Positions 48,699-60,344 of a DNA stretch of 64,000 bases are shown one piece after another. Source of the DNA: Imbricaverruca yamaguchii (Eukaryota; Arthropoda; Thecostraca; Neoverrucidae); the NCBI GenBank assembly GCA_034440575.1, contig JAOTOL010001198.1:301735-365734 (forward strand). Reading direction: 5' to 3'. The notes below the pieces were generated by a model. The model was not told the DNA's origin, searched no databases, and saw only the letters and a list, made by a program, of their open reading frames with translations. Position 1 is the stretch's first letter; every line of letters starts with the position of its first letter. Position numbers and translations under genes: made by a program.

Positions 48699-51600
48699 CT
48701 TCAAAGGCAAACTCACATGTTATGCGAGATCTGTAACTACTGAGCGCAATTGGCATTCAGATCAAGGTAGTTGAACCGAACTCAGACGCACTTTTCATGC
48801 ATTGACTAGGTTATTCAGTCTCCATAAGCTCATTTGGAAGATTGTGTAGCGGTGGAGATTACATAGCGGATGGATTAAAAACACTGCCTGCTCAAAACCG
48901 AATCACCGGGGCTAAGTCTGGTTCATCTGCTCTGAATAAATTTTGTTCACGCGTATGTTATTTGGCAGCACTGAAAGCCGAGCAAGAGACTACCTGAACC
49001 CTCACAGATATGCGTCTGAACCATCAAGGGCTTTGGAAGCACATGCTATCACAGCTTCTCTATGCTTCCTCGCCAGACACGTCCAAACGTCTGAAGCTCG
49101 TGCTGACTATAAAACCATGAAGAGTCCCAGACGAACTCCGTTTTCGGATTTATGGCCGCGTCTAAAACGTCTCACGTAACACCGTGTGACAGAAACGAAT
49201 GAGAGCTCTGAGTAATCTTAATATAGATTTGGAATTGCTCGTGAACCTTCGCAGGTCTGGGGAGCTATACGAGCGCACCATCGACAAATTCCCCGTGCAA
49301 AAGGAGCGCCGAATTGCCCTATACCTTTTACCGGAGCGCAATCCGTTAGTCTGGCACTGGGAGCAGCCACTCTCGCGGCGAGCTTAAAATAGCAGTTGAC
49401 ATGGACATTCGCTCTATTCTTGCATGTCGTGTGACGAGCTTTCCTCCCTCTTTCTCCTCTTCCATCTAGACCGTGATGGACTTCACTAAGAACATGAGCA
49501 GATAGATTTTGCTAGCATTTTTGCAGAAAAATGCGCATTGCTGCATGTCGAAGCTTTGTGCGAGCGATTCGTCAGTTGAGTAGGATCCTTGTTAATTCAC
49601 TTTGCTGGTGCTTAGACAGGCTTAGCTTATTCGTGCTCTTTCCCGTGGTAACTCCTGGGTGATTCTGTTGTTGGCTTGCCACACCTCATTTCCTGGGCTG
49701 GCGCCGCCAACTGTTGTTATGCCGTAAGTAAAAGTAACTAGGTCTAGGCACTTTTGGAACTGGACTAAATGCGTCTCAAAGCGCTTCGTAGAAACATCAA
49801 GCATGTCTCATGATAAACGATGCGCCTCCTCTGAACGAAAGTTTTAAAATGCATGAAGAGGAAAATGAATGAAAATAATATGAGTTAAAATTACTGGGTA
49901 TGCAACGTTTACGCTGTACCTATCTAAATCACAAGTGACGAGTGACTTGCATTGCTGAAAATACGGCCACTTATTACACATTCATGGAAACATCTGTGCG
50001 CTCTTGCAGAACCGCCGAAACAGAAGATCGACCCGGAATAGTCGACAATTCCAGCAGAATGGAGCACCGGAAGTCTGCGCATAGACGGTTGCCGCCCAAT
50101 GCCACATTTATTCCAAATAGAAGCCATACGCTGGCATAGACTCCCGATAGCCACTCGGAGCGACCTGACGAACCGACACGGAGCTCGTGCGCGCACTTCG
50201 ATGGATGAACATCTCAGGATAGTCTCGGCCACAATTGGTTGCCGAATGAAAAGAAAACCAGCTGAAACCACGCGCGGAATCCTCCCGGATCGCACGTCGG
50301 CCGGTTCAGCTGCACCTGGAACACTCTGCAACAGCGACCACAGGCACGCGATGACGCGCGGAGAGCAGACTTGTGCTCGACACAAATTTGTTAAGTCAAC
50401 TCACCTGCGACTCATAGATCTTGAGATCTGATTCGACTCTTGACTCAAACAGAGCTGACAGAAATTTGAATCGATTCAGATTCGGCTCAGTGGTATCAGA
50501 CTCATGAGCCATATGATTCAGTGCGCACTGCCCACACATGATATTTTAATAATTAGCTCATGATTCAACCAATTTTAAAAAGAAAGGAAGACGTGATCCA
50601 ACCCACGACTGAAGAATAATAATAGTTTGGGGAACAGAATCGATCCAAAAACGATTGAATCATAAGTCGATTCTCGATTCAACTCGAGTCGAGCACAAGG
50701 CTTCTGGACGTCGACACGCGACCTGCTGGACGCCCATTGCGAACACACCGGGAGAAAGTCAGCAACACCCCTGCCGCTAACATGGCGGGTGACGTCATCG
50801 GTCACGTGCTTCACACACGGACGGCCAACGTTCACACCGACACCCACTGGGGAAGTGTATGTCTCAACCGCCGCCGCACCAGGCTCGGAACGATTGCTCC
50901 GGTCGCTGTGGCATGCGTGCAATGATTAATGGCAAGAAGCCTGTAAATGTGGCCTGATTTCCGTGAACTCTTGGATTGTGGGAAGAGCCTACTTGCTCAA
51001 CGCTTTATTGGAACGGTCGCTGCGTTGGAATTGCGCGTTGTCTTCATGTAGGAAAGACGCGATTCGCCTGGCATCGATAAAGTGACACTCCAACATTCTA
51101 TGAGCGTTCGGGAGGAAAATAAGAAGAAAAAATGTGTCAGGAGGGAGGTCGATTGTATTAACTAGCAGTCGATTGTGTCCCGCAAGGCGGTGTTCGGCTC
51201 CTCGTAAACTAATCTACTCTTTTACCGGGAATTCGATTTTCGCTCGGGTCCGATGCAGGAAAAGGGACTGAATTGCGATTTAAGTGGTCTCACAGTTGGA
51301 TCACCGTTGCCACATTTATCGACAGATGCTGTTCGAGAATGATCAGCCAACATATTATTCTACCAATTAAAATCACTTATTATTCAATATTCCTTATCCA
51401 ATTTTGGTGCAATGAATAAGGTGCCATACCCTCAATCAACTGCAGATGGAGCTTATTAACCTGATAGCATAATCTTCCCGAAACAAAAGTGTATTGACTA
51501 TGTATTTGGAAAGCTGTTCACACATGATGGGTGGGTGGGTTAAAATGGAAGATGTCAGTCACAATTTATGCACACCATTGTTGTTACTTCCTTTTTCACT

Positions 51601-51733
51601 AGGCTTCGATTGACTTGACATTGAAACCAATCATTGAACATCAATCTCAATTAAGGAGGGCAACATGTTTTTTTCTCACAAAAACCATGGACGTACCGAG
51701 GAAAGGAAAAGACCATGAAAACCATGGACGTAC

Positions 51734-51768
51734 CAGAACGTGCGCATGGACGTAATGCGCACGTTCTG
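51734..51768. other. Perfect 13-bp inverted repeat, 9-base loop
   Basis: The arms cagaacgtgcgca and tgcgcacgttctg pair perfectly around tggacgtaa. Just upstream, accatggacgtacc is duplicated at 51686 and 51721, so the hairpin sits in a small rearranged patch. Confidence 0.85.
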
Positions 51769-52796
51769 CACAATATGCTTTCAATATTATATTGATCTTG
51801 AAAATGGCTAGCATGTTCGCTTAGATAGACCTCGGCTACTAGATGGAACACATTCGTACCAGGACGGATTCGCGAATAATACTGGGAAATTACTTCGGAC
51901 TATACTGGGTCGCATGGTTTCCACAAACCGTGGCCGTAGTGTATTTACATTTGTGCAGTATTCTGCCGAAAAATGTTTTGGACCACCTCTATCCTATGCA
52001 GTAAATTTCATCATGCCAGGTAAATTTGCTGCATGTATGTGATAGTTGCAGATAAATCAAAATACGCAAGCAGTCCACACGGGCACATTTGCCTGAAAGC
52101 ACCAGCACCAGAAAACACATTATTTCATAACTCTATATGCCTAAAATGATGCGCATAGCAACTGCACGATGCTATGCTCAGTCACGGAATTGCGAAACGC
52201 AAAGTGAAACATTCTTAAAGAGCACTCCCTGCATCCGAGTATCACTTTTAAGAGGAAATGATCAGAATCAAGTGCGTGCGCACTGAATCAACCGCCAACT
52301 ATCACAGCATAGCAACTGCCAGCCGTGCTGAACCGCGTGAGTTTCCAACTCCCCCTCAGACATTCACCTGACATCGGCGTTGATCACCATATTACTCCGA
52401 AACTGCATATCCAGTTCGCACCTATATCGCGCTCCGTGCACTGCAATATTTAAAAAGACTTTGTGATAGCATGAAAACATCAATGAACCCGCTCGTTTGC
52501 AGTACTTTCTCGCGATGCCATTTTATTTCATCAGGCCTAATGTGCGCCTCCGCGCAGAGGGAAAAACCGATAACCGCTTCGCATAATTTTGCGTTCGCAA
52601 AATTCCGTAGCAGCTGCCGGCGCAATGGTAACGAGCCTGCTGCGTTTTATACCGGCGCTTTACGCCCGCTATTGAGAGCAGTCGTAATTGTAAATGCGCA
52701 GCCGTACTGCTCGAACGCAGCTTTAGTGCTGCACTTGAAACAGAGCACAGCGATAAATGCAAATATAGCCGCGGTGAAGCCAGCCCAGCTGCGGTC

Positions 52797-53215
52797 TCTG
52801 AGCCGAGCCGAGCTGTGGTGTCTAACTGGGGTCGGGGTCCGGCCGAGCTGCAGTGTTTGACTGGGGTCGGGGTCCGGCCGAGCTGCAGTGTCTGACTGGG
52901 GGAGTCGGGGTCCGGCATATCTGCGGTGTCTAAGTGGGGTCGGGGTCCGGCATAGCTGCAGTGTCTGACTGGGGTCGGGGTCCGGCATAGCCTGACTGGG
53001 GTCGGGTAGCTGCGGTGTCTGACTGGGGTCGGGGCGGCATAGCTGCGGTGTCTAAGCTCTGACTGGGGTCGGTGTCCGGCATAGCTGCGGTGTCTGTCTG
53101 GGGTCGGGGTCCGGCATAGCTGCAGTGTCTGACTGGGGTCGGGGTCTGGGCGAGCTAGGGTGTCTGACTGGGGTCGGGGGGTTCGGGTGAGCTACGGTAT
53201 CTGACTGGGGTCCGG
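52797..53215. repeat. 35-bp minisatellite, about 12 copies
   Basis: The unit is gagctgcagtgtctgactgg plus ggtcggggtccggcc. It contains deletions and partial units around 52985-53070 and ends 735 bases before exon 2 of eag. It is G-rich on the sense strand of the intron. Confidence 0.93.
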
Positions 53216-53950
53216 GTCAGGATGCAGCGATAACTATTCAGTGATGACTTCGTGGCAACTGATGGCACGGCCAGCGGGCCAAGCCCGTGGGCAGTGATGA
53301 TGGTGACAAGGCCCTCGGGTGGGGGGTGAGGAGGGTCGCACCCGTGTGCAGTAGTGATGGCTAGACTTGTAGCTGGCGGCTGTGGAGTGAGGCTATGAAG
53401 TAGACGTGAGCAGAAATGAAGGACACCCTCAGGGTTCGAGAGCGGACACAACTCAGTTCGAAGCCGTTCCCGTTCATGCAACTCACGCGGCGTTAGTATT
53501 CCTCTCCACGGCTGGCCCGCAGAAGCGGTCCTTTTCGGTTCAAACTTCTTTCGATGCTGCCAAGTGTGGCATAGCTAATTACGTACATTGTCTCACTTTC
53601 TATTGGAACTGTGCGTAGATGATGGCAGCGAATGCTAATCCATCAAGATGAATGGATTGGCAAAATTAATTACCGGGCCTCGGAAGTTCGTAAGTTACTG
53701 TCTCCCATCCTGTGCATTGCTACTTCTGGTAATGTTAGCTTCCTTCGCGTAAGGCATCTCACAAAATTCGTGAATGTGGTGTGAGGTCTTTTGCGATAAT
53801 GCTGTAACTGACTTCACGTGCAATTGCATCGAACAAAACGTTGTCGGGTGGCTTGGATTGGTCATGCACTAGCTGCTGCTGCTGTTGTTGCCTGTGACGT
53901 ACTGCTGATGTTTCTAACGCTGATGCTGATGCTTTTTTGTTTTGTTTCAG
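53216..53950. other. 3' end of eag intron 1
   Basis: Contains a ctgctgctgctgttgttg tract at 53873, the CTAAC branch-point-like motif at 53914 and the long pyrimidine tract before the acceptor AG at 53949-53950. Confidence 0.7.
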
Positions 53951-54051
53951 CCGATAGCAGCTTTCTGCTCGCAAACGCTCAAATCGTCGACTTCCCCATT
54001 GTTTACTGCAACGAGACTTTCTGCAAACTGTCGGGCTTCAACCGTGCAGAG
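53951..54051 (+). CDS. eag: eag potassium channel, coding exon 2 (start of PAS domain)
   Basis: The 101-base exon has acceptor tttgtttcag and donor gcagag|GTGAGTGT. With the C from exon 1 it encodes [15 protein letters not shown], then [19 protein letters not shown]. This is the first beta strands and helix of the EAG-type PAS domain (family reading [29 protein letters not shown]). The PAS domain binds the C-terminal cyclic-nucleotide-binding homology domain and tunes gating. The next family residues (V-M-Q-K-S) are not encoded after the junction, which supports the donor position. The intron is phase 0. The 23-bp tandem array that follows has copied this exon's last eight bases with the donor. 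Later exons were not found in the remaining 10 kb. Confidence 0.95.
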
Positions 54052-55280
54052 GTGAGTGTGGCAGACGTGCAGAGGTGAGTGTGGCAGATGTACAGAGGTG
54101 AGTGTGGCAGACGTGCAGAGGTGAGTGTTGCAGACGTGCAGAGGTGAGAGTGGCAAACGTGTAAAGGTGGATGTGGCAGACGTGTGAAGGTGAGTGTGGC
54201 AGACGTGCAGAGGTCAGTGTGGCAGATGTGTATCGGTGTAGTGATGTAGAAGTGAGTGTGGCAGACGCGTGAAGGTGAGTGTGGCAGACGTACAGAGGTG
54301 AGTGTGGCAGACGTGTGAAGGTGAGTGTGGCAGACGTGTGAAGGTGAGTGTGGCAGACGTACAGAGGTGAGTGTGGCAGACGTGTGAAGGTGAGTGTGGC
54401 AGACGTGTGAATGTGAGTGTGGCAGACGTACAGAGGTGAGTGTGGCAGACGTGTGAAGGTGAGTGTGGCAGACGTACAGAGGTGAGTGTGGCAGACGTAC
54501 AGAGGTGAGTGTGGCAGACGTGTGAAGGTGAGTGTGGCAGACGTACAGCGGTGAGTGTGGCAGACGTGTGAAGGTGAGTGTGGCAGACGTGTGAAGGTGA
54601 GTGTGGCAGACGCGTGAAGGTGAGTGTGGCAGACGTACAGAGGTGAGTGTGGCAGACGTGTGAAGGTGAGTGTGGCAGACGCGTGAAGGTGAGTGTGGCA
54701 GACGTACAGAGGTGAGTGTGGCAGACGTGTGAAGGTGAGTGTGGCAGACGTGTGAAGGTGAGTGTGGCAGACGTGTGAAGGTGAGTGTGGCAGACGTGTG
54801 AAGGTGAGTGTGGCAGACGTGTGAAGGTGAGTGTGGCAGACGTGTGAAGGTGAGTGTGGCAGACGTGTGAAGGTGAGTGTGGCAGACGTACAGGAGGTGA
54901 GTGTGGCAGACGTGTGAAGGTGAGTGTGGCAGACGCGTGAAGGTGAGTGTGGCAGACGTGTGAAGGTGAGTGTGGCAGACGTGTGAAGGTGAGTGTGGCA
55001 GACGTACAGAGGTGAGTGTGGCAGACGTGTGAATGTGAGTGTGGCAGACGTGTGAAGGTGAGTGTGGCAGACGTGTGAAGGTGAGTGTGGCAGACGTGTG
55101 AAGGTGAGTGTGGCAGACGTGTGAAGGTGAGTGTGGCAGACGTACAGAGGTGAGTGTGGCAGACGTGTGAAGGTGAGTGTGGCAGACGTACGGAGGGGGA
55201 GTGTGGCAGACGTACAGAGGTCAGTGTGGCAGATGTGTATCGGTGTAGTGATGTACAGGTGAGTGTGGCAGACGTCGATC
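54044..55280 (+). repeat. 23-bp minisatellite made of the eag exon 2 / intron 2 junction, about 53 copies
   Basis: The first unit is gtgcagag (exon 2, 54044-54051) plus gtgagtgtggcagac (intron 2). The next units begin gtgcagag|gtgagt at 54075, 54098 and onward, all at 23-bp spacing. Later units carry gtgtgaag|gtgagt, gtacagag|gtgagt or gcgtgaag|gtgagt. Nearly every unit therefore holds an AAG or GAG|GTGAGT, the ideal 5' splice site. Occasional breaks occur (54235-54250 and 55240-55260 share gtgtatcggtgtagtgatgt, suggesting a duplicated end block). The minus-strand open frame through the array (THLHTSATLTF repeats) is not a gene. Confidence 0.97.
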
Positions 55281-56489
55281 AGAGAGTGCCTCGATGGAGC
55301 CAAATCAACGCGCAATGCTGTCAGCACATCCCTTCACTGTAGGAAGGGAAGCCGAAGGAAGGACGGTTTTGCCCAGATGGAGTATGAGAACAGGTTCTTA
55401 TGTTAACACGACGCACATCGCTTGGGGGGGGGGGATCCGCCCACTCCTATTTCTCGACGATGTCTCATAAACTGGTGTGGATATTTTAATGAAGTCTCAT
55501 GACTTTGTTAAGAACTAAGAAGCGCATCCTGTGCAAGAAAATCGATATCTGCTGGTAAATATAGGAAATGCGTGGGCGCAAAGTCGACCAGCCGGACGGC
55601 CGCTCACCTCAGGCCGGAGGCGCGACCGCAGAGGTCACACAGCGCAGCGGGACGAGGGCGTGGTGTGGCGGCCGATTTCGTCCTCCTTAGGTACGGACCT
55701 AGTGTCAGAATTTACAACGAAGCGGGTACACTAGCCCTGTAATCTACCTTTGAAATTCTGCGGCTTCAGTAGTTTCCCGAGATCCTAGGGGTGAGGAGTG
55801 GGGCCGAATCCGCTCCATCCGGTGCGCGTTTTGTAACAGGCTTTCTGGCGTACGTTTTAATGTCCCTGTTAATGGACGAACCACGACCGACTCCAATGCA
55901 CAAGATCAGGGTCTAAGCCGCAGAGAACGTCAGGGGTGGCTGGTCATTTTCTGAACCTACATAAGGACTTCTGAACAATGGACCTAGCTAAACCATATCG
56001 AAGTGCTCCTCCTTGAATACTTCAAATTCTTGTTCCTGCTACTGATTTTAAGAAATGCGCTGAAGAATGTTGAAATTTGATATTAATAAAGAGGGACTAA
56101 TTACGCGTAAATTGGAGAGTCATGAGGGTGCACATGTGCTGGACCATTGCCAGATACCTCGGGTTCATATGCGACGTGACGTCATATAACTGTGCTTCCA
56201 ATGCTAGAGCTATATCTGCATAGAACAGAATGCCACTTATATTTGCATCAGTCAGAATTATTTTGACCGTATGCCCTGAAAATCATGGCTTTATGTCCGA
56301 GCCATCCTGGCTATTTGGAGACATCAGCGCACTATTCCGGGACACACTACTCTGTGTCAGCACCATGTGTGATCAATGTTAGCTTAGCGAGAAGCTGCGA
56401 CAGCGTTGACGTCGTTCCAGAGTCCAGGCGAGAAGTGGAAGTCAAACAGGTTCTATGCCACGGTAAAACGGCTTCTGTGTGAGGATAAT
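55281..56489. other. eag intron 2 sequence, no gene seen
   Basis: A run of about ten G followed by gatccgccc lies at 55423-55443. Otherwise unique-looking. Confidence 0.5.
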
Positions 56490-56690
56490 CACAGGCTACC
56501 ATCAGGCTACAGTCGAGATCAGGGCAATCGCAGGCTACCATCGGGCTACAGTCAGGCTCTGGGTAATCGCAGGCTATCAGGCTACAGCCGGGCTCAGGAT
56601 AATCACGGCCTACCATCGGGCTATAGTCGGGCACAGGATAATCGCAGGCTACCATCAGGGCGCAGTAGGGCTCAGGGTAATCGCACGCCC
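56490..56690. repeat. 39-bp minisatellite, about five copies
   Basis: The unit is caggctaccatcaggctaca plus gtcgagatcagggcaatcg. The inner gggctacag-type word repeats within the unit. The 39-bp period keeps both a plus and a minus frame open. Confidence 0.9.
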
Positions 56691-57311
56691 CTGATAAGCT
56701 AACCCAGGAGTGGACATCACATCCGACCAGATACATTGTGCTTCACACCAATCCAACAATCTCGAGAATGTTTACTGCTGCATGACACCTGGTCGAAGGA
56801 CGGCGTCAAACAAGCTTAACAAATACAAGTTACCAAATCATTCTGGATACAATCTGCCTTCATAACATTGCCACTTAGCATTTTCGTTTTCGCTCGCCAT
56901 CGATCGGACCGGCTCGACCTGTATGAACTTGCACTCCGGGAGCAAATCGATGTCACTAATGACAATCAATAGCAGCAAATTGGTGTTGGAGTTTCGCCCC
57001 AAATGAGCCCAGGACATCGCATGCCTGTCCTTAATTTGGGCATCGCTAATTGCATTTCTGTGCAAATGAATCTGCGCTGGAACACTCATGCTATTCTAGG
57101 GAATTATAATTATATTGTGGAATTTATCTAGGAAGTGGTTGATTTCTCGTGGAATGTCTCCGACAAATGGTTAATTTCTTAGCAAGGTTTTTGTCAGGAG
57201 TTAGAAGATGTATCGCGTAGCGTTTCTAGTTTTGGTTGTGGGTCTGCACTAGTTCAAAGGCGCAACGAAAGACTTTGGCGTCGACCTTCACGGAAAGTGG
57301 CCACTAGAAGT
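56691..57311. other. eag intron 2 sequence, no gene seen
   Basis: No recognisable structure. Confidence 0.5.
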
Positions 57312-57321
57312 TTGTTCCGGT

Positions 57322-57415
57322 CGATCACGTGCACGTACAGAGGTGATGCGCCAGTCACATGCACGTACGGAGGTGACACGTCGGTCCCATGCACGTACAG
57401 GGGTGATGCGCTGAT
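57322..57415. repeat. 30-bp tandem repeat, three copies
   Basis: Units like gatcacgtgcacgtacagag plus gtgatgcgcca, with the word cagaggtga shared with other arrays in the window. Confidence 0.88.
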
Positions 57416-57779
57416 AGAGATAAGCTGAGCTGCGGTCCATGCTAGCACGTCACACATCACACCATCGAGCGCACGGGTCATCAGGTACTGTCACACCGGA
57501 ACATACAGTCCATAAAATGTGGTCACAACAGACCACAAACCGCACCAAACATGACCACGTCAGGCCATAGAGGTCACCAAATCTGCCAGCGCCAGACCAC
57601 GAAGGTCAGCAGATGCGGTCACGTCAGGATATCCTATTCCGGAATCTGTCTTGTAACACCTTTCTATATAAGACATAGAAAGCTGTTGTGGATTGCCCCT
57701 GTGATCAGGATAGTCCTCATTGACGGATAGGATGCAGTAGTTCCAGTCGGGAGACGGTTCACACCCCGGAGCTCCGGCT
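57416..57779. other. eag intron 2 sequence, no gene seen
   Basis: Repeated words of the type ccagaccacgaaggtca / caggccatagaggtca lie around 57530-57610; a weak, old tandem repeat is possible. Confidence 0.45.
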
Positions 57780-58295
57780 GGCGTCCCGGGTGTCCCGGTC
57801 CCCGCAGGTGACGGGACGATCACCACCCTTTGGGCCCGGCCCGGCTGTGCCCGCTGGTCCGCAGGTGTCCCGGTCCCCGCAGGTGACGGGACGGTTGCCA
57901 CCCTGTGGGCCAGCCCGGCTGTGCCCGCTGGGTCTGGAGGTCCCGGTCCCCGCAGGTGACGGGACGATTACCACCCTGTGGGCCGGCCCGGCTGTGCCCG
58001 CTGGGTCTGGAGGTCCCGGTCCCCGCAGGTGACGGGATGGTCACCACCCTGTGGGCCCGGCCCGGCTGTGCCCGCTGGGTCTGGAGGTCCCGGTCCCCGC
58101 AGGTGACGGAACGATCACCACCCTGTGGGCCGGCCGGGCTGTGCCCGCTGGGTCTGGAGGTGTCCCGGTCCCCGCAGGTGACGGGACGGTCACCACCCTG
58201 TGGGCCCGGCCCGGCTGTGCCCGCTGGCCCGGAGGTGTCCCGGTCCCTACAGGTGACGGAACGATCACCACCCTGTGGGCCCGGCCCGCCGGTGC
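57780..58295. repeat. GC-rich 71-75 bp minisatellite, about seven copies
   Basis: The unit runs gtgtcccggtccccgcaggt, gacgggacgatcaccaccct, gtgggcccggcccggctgtg, cccgctgg, with length changes at ggtctgga. Each unit holds ccccgcag|gtgacg, an acceptor/donor-like word. Confidence 0.95.
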
Positions 58296-58684
58296 GGATC
58301 GATGCGACCGCCAGAGGCGGTGCAGCGCGGCAGCTCTGTGAGCTCGCGGTGTGGCGCGGCCAGCAGTCGGGCCGCTGCAGACATCTCGCGCCCAGACACC
58401 AGATGCAATATTCAGATTGGCGCCGTTCGTGAGCCGCATTCAGCGCAGAGCCGGCTGTGGCGAGCGGCTTGACGTCGAGTGGTCGGCGCGTCAGAAATCG
58501 CCTCGGTTCATGTGAAAATTTGGCTGGAAATCCGCTGGCAGATCAAGGCGCGTCGACCGCTGAGGACTCATAATTGAGAAGAGTGTTATTGATTTCTGCC
58601 GGCCGTCTTTTTCAATGCAAATGTCGCTTAGCATACACACCTCGCACTGCCACAAAGACAGACACGCTGCAATATGTACCTCAG
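58296..58684. other. eag intron 2 sequence, no gene seen
   Basis: GC-rich at its left end, then ordinary sequence; no motif recognised. Confidence 0.5.
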
Positions 58685-59140
58685 CAAGTAGGCTAACCGC
58701 CTGCTCTCTGGCTGTTTTCCATTGTTCATTAAGTTTTCCATTATCCCTCCTTATTCCCTCGAGACACATCGTCTCGAAGCTTTGAGCGAAGCGAGTGCGA
58801 TATTTTTTCGCCGCACATTTTGCGTGGCAGCAAAGGGACCATACAAGGGGAAGGGGTGAAGTCTATTCTCACTTCGACACGTCGGTGTAGAAACCCACCG
58901 GAGCAGATGGAATGGCCATGTCTTTCTCCAGTGTTAGGAAGGGAAACCATTCCACAGAACACCTATCATTGTCACAAAAAAACGGTCAAGTTGCTAACCG
59001 CCTGCTCTTCGTCAGTTTCCCATTATTAACGGCACGAGGCGTCTGGAAGCTTTGAGCGAAGCGATGGAACGACTATGTCTTTCTACATTGTTAGGAAAGA
59101 GAGCATTCCACACAAAAACTGGTCATTGCATAGATAATGA
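58685..59140. repeat. Imperfect direct duplication
   Basis: The blocks ctaaccgcctgctct, gaagctttgagcgaagcga, atgtctttct followed by gttaggaa, and cattccaca occur in the same order twice (about 58690-58975 and 58993-59135). The right copy has lost about 110 bases between the second and third blocks. Confidence 0.8.
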
Positions 59141-59189
59141 TGTGTACTATGTTCGAGCAACAGTTGTATGTTTGTAAGTAGCGCCACCA

Positions 59190-59378
59190 GAGCGTGGGGG
59201 AGGGACTCAATAGCAGAGGAGCAGGAGGAACGACTCGATGGAAGATAATCAAGAGGAGGGACTCGATAGCAGAGGAACAAGAATAGGGACTCGATATCAG
59301 AGAAGCAGGACGAGGGACTAAATAGCTGAGGAGCGGGAGCAGAGACACGATAGCGGAGAATCAGGCGGAGCGGCTCGA
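59190..59378. repeat. Roughly 30-bp minisatellite (gggactcgatagcagaggag)
   Basis: About six diverged units with purine-rich linkers (caggaggaac, aagaataggg). Confidence 0.85.
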
Positions 59379-60344
59379 TAGTATAACGGTCATCGTAGCA
59401 TACAAACTGGCGTTCGACCAAACTTTCCGCTGTCCAGGATGGCTACCAGCTGGATTTGTGACCGAAGTACTGGCGCGCCGGGCACCGATCGCTACGACTG
59501 ATCTCAGCGATGACCCCAGCGCTCTCCATCTGATGATCTCGTTGATCAGCATCGGCAATCTGCCGCAGCTCTTACTCCATCTTGATGTTAACCTCCGAGG
59601 CTGAATCAGCATTGCCTTCGGTGGTATCGACGAACAATCTTTTGTACCTCACTGCGCTTGGTGGCAGCTGGTGCTGGCCCCTTTTGCTGCTCTCTATATG
59701 ACTCGCTGCTATAGTTTGCAGATACATCTGAGGTCCGTTTGACCGGTATGTTTGTATTAGTATTTGAGCCCTGCAGTTAACTCACTGGTGTTGTGACTAG
59801 CTTGTCTAAAAAAGCATAATAATGCGTGTCGTGAGCAAACAACACGTGCGCACTGATTTGCAGTTGATAGCATCTGGAACCCAGACGAAATAATGCTGTG
59901 GATATGAGTATATATATATATATATATATTTATATATAAAAGCTGCAGAGAGCTGCAACTGAATAACGCTCATCTAATCTCACACAATTTAAATGCATTG
60001 CTTGGATGACTTTAGATGCGATGGGTATCCACACGAAGCGGCGTTCTTGTGATTGCGTTTCTTGCTGCCCACACCCTGCCGCGAAACCGCAGCACATAAG
60101 AATAACTCAGACTGGCAGTCGGTAGCAGCGCGTTCGGCTGGTTCTGTGGCTTTTACACCCTGCCAACTGCCGTCTAGCTCAGCTAACTTCGGCTATACAC
60201 CGTTCCGTGCATCACTTCGCAGATAACGGTCTAATCAAAACAATGCCAAACAGTATCGCAAAGCAATGCTTCTTTTAATGATCTCAATCGATCTCACAAC
60301 GGCATGATGGCTGAGCGTGACGGGCGCAGATTAGAACCAGTTTC
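59379..60344. other. eag intron 2 sequence, no gene seen
   Basis: Contains a (TA)n tract at 59909-59935. No coding motif recognised. Confidence 0.5.

Larger units (their letters stand above)
46969..52796. other. eag intron 1 sequence, no confirmed gene
   Basis: Contains a small open frame (48511-48696) and a hairpin (51734-51768), listed separately, a g run near 47229 and a GC box/CRE-like gtgacgtcatcggtcacgtg at 50788. Nothing else recognised. Confidence 0.45.
24567..53950 (+). other. eag: eag intron 1 (29.4 kb, phase 1)
   Basis: The donor is agc|GTGAGT at 24567. The acceptor is gcttttttgttttgtttcag at 53931-53950, with a branch-point-like CTAAC at 53914-53918 (A about 34 bases from the exon). 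Joining the flanking exons restores the family reading frame. The intron holds most of the satellites and mobile elements listed here. I recognised no cassette exon inside it. Confidence 0.92.

Noticed and set aside
54038..55327. 429-codon minus-strand frame with THLHTSATLTF repeats
   Set aside because: It is the reverse complement of the 23-bp splice-donor array and includes the antisense of eag exon 2. Repeat-driven and not a gene.
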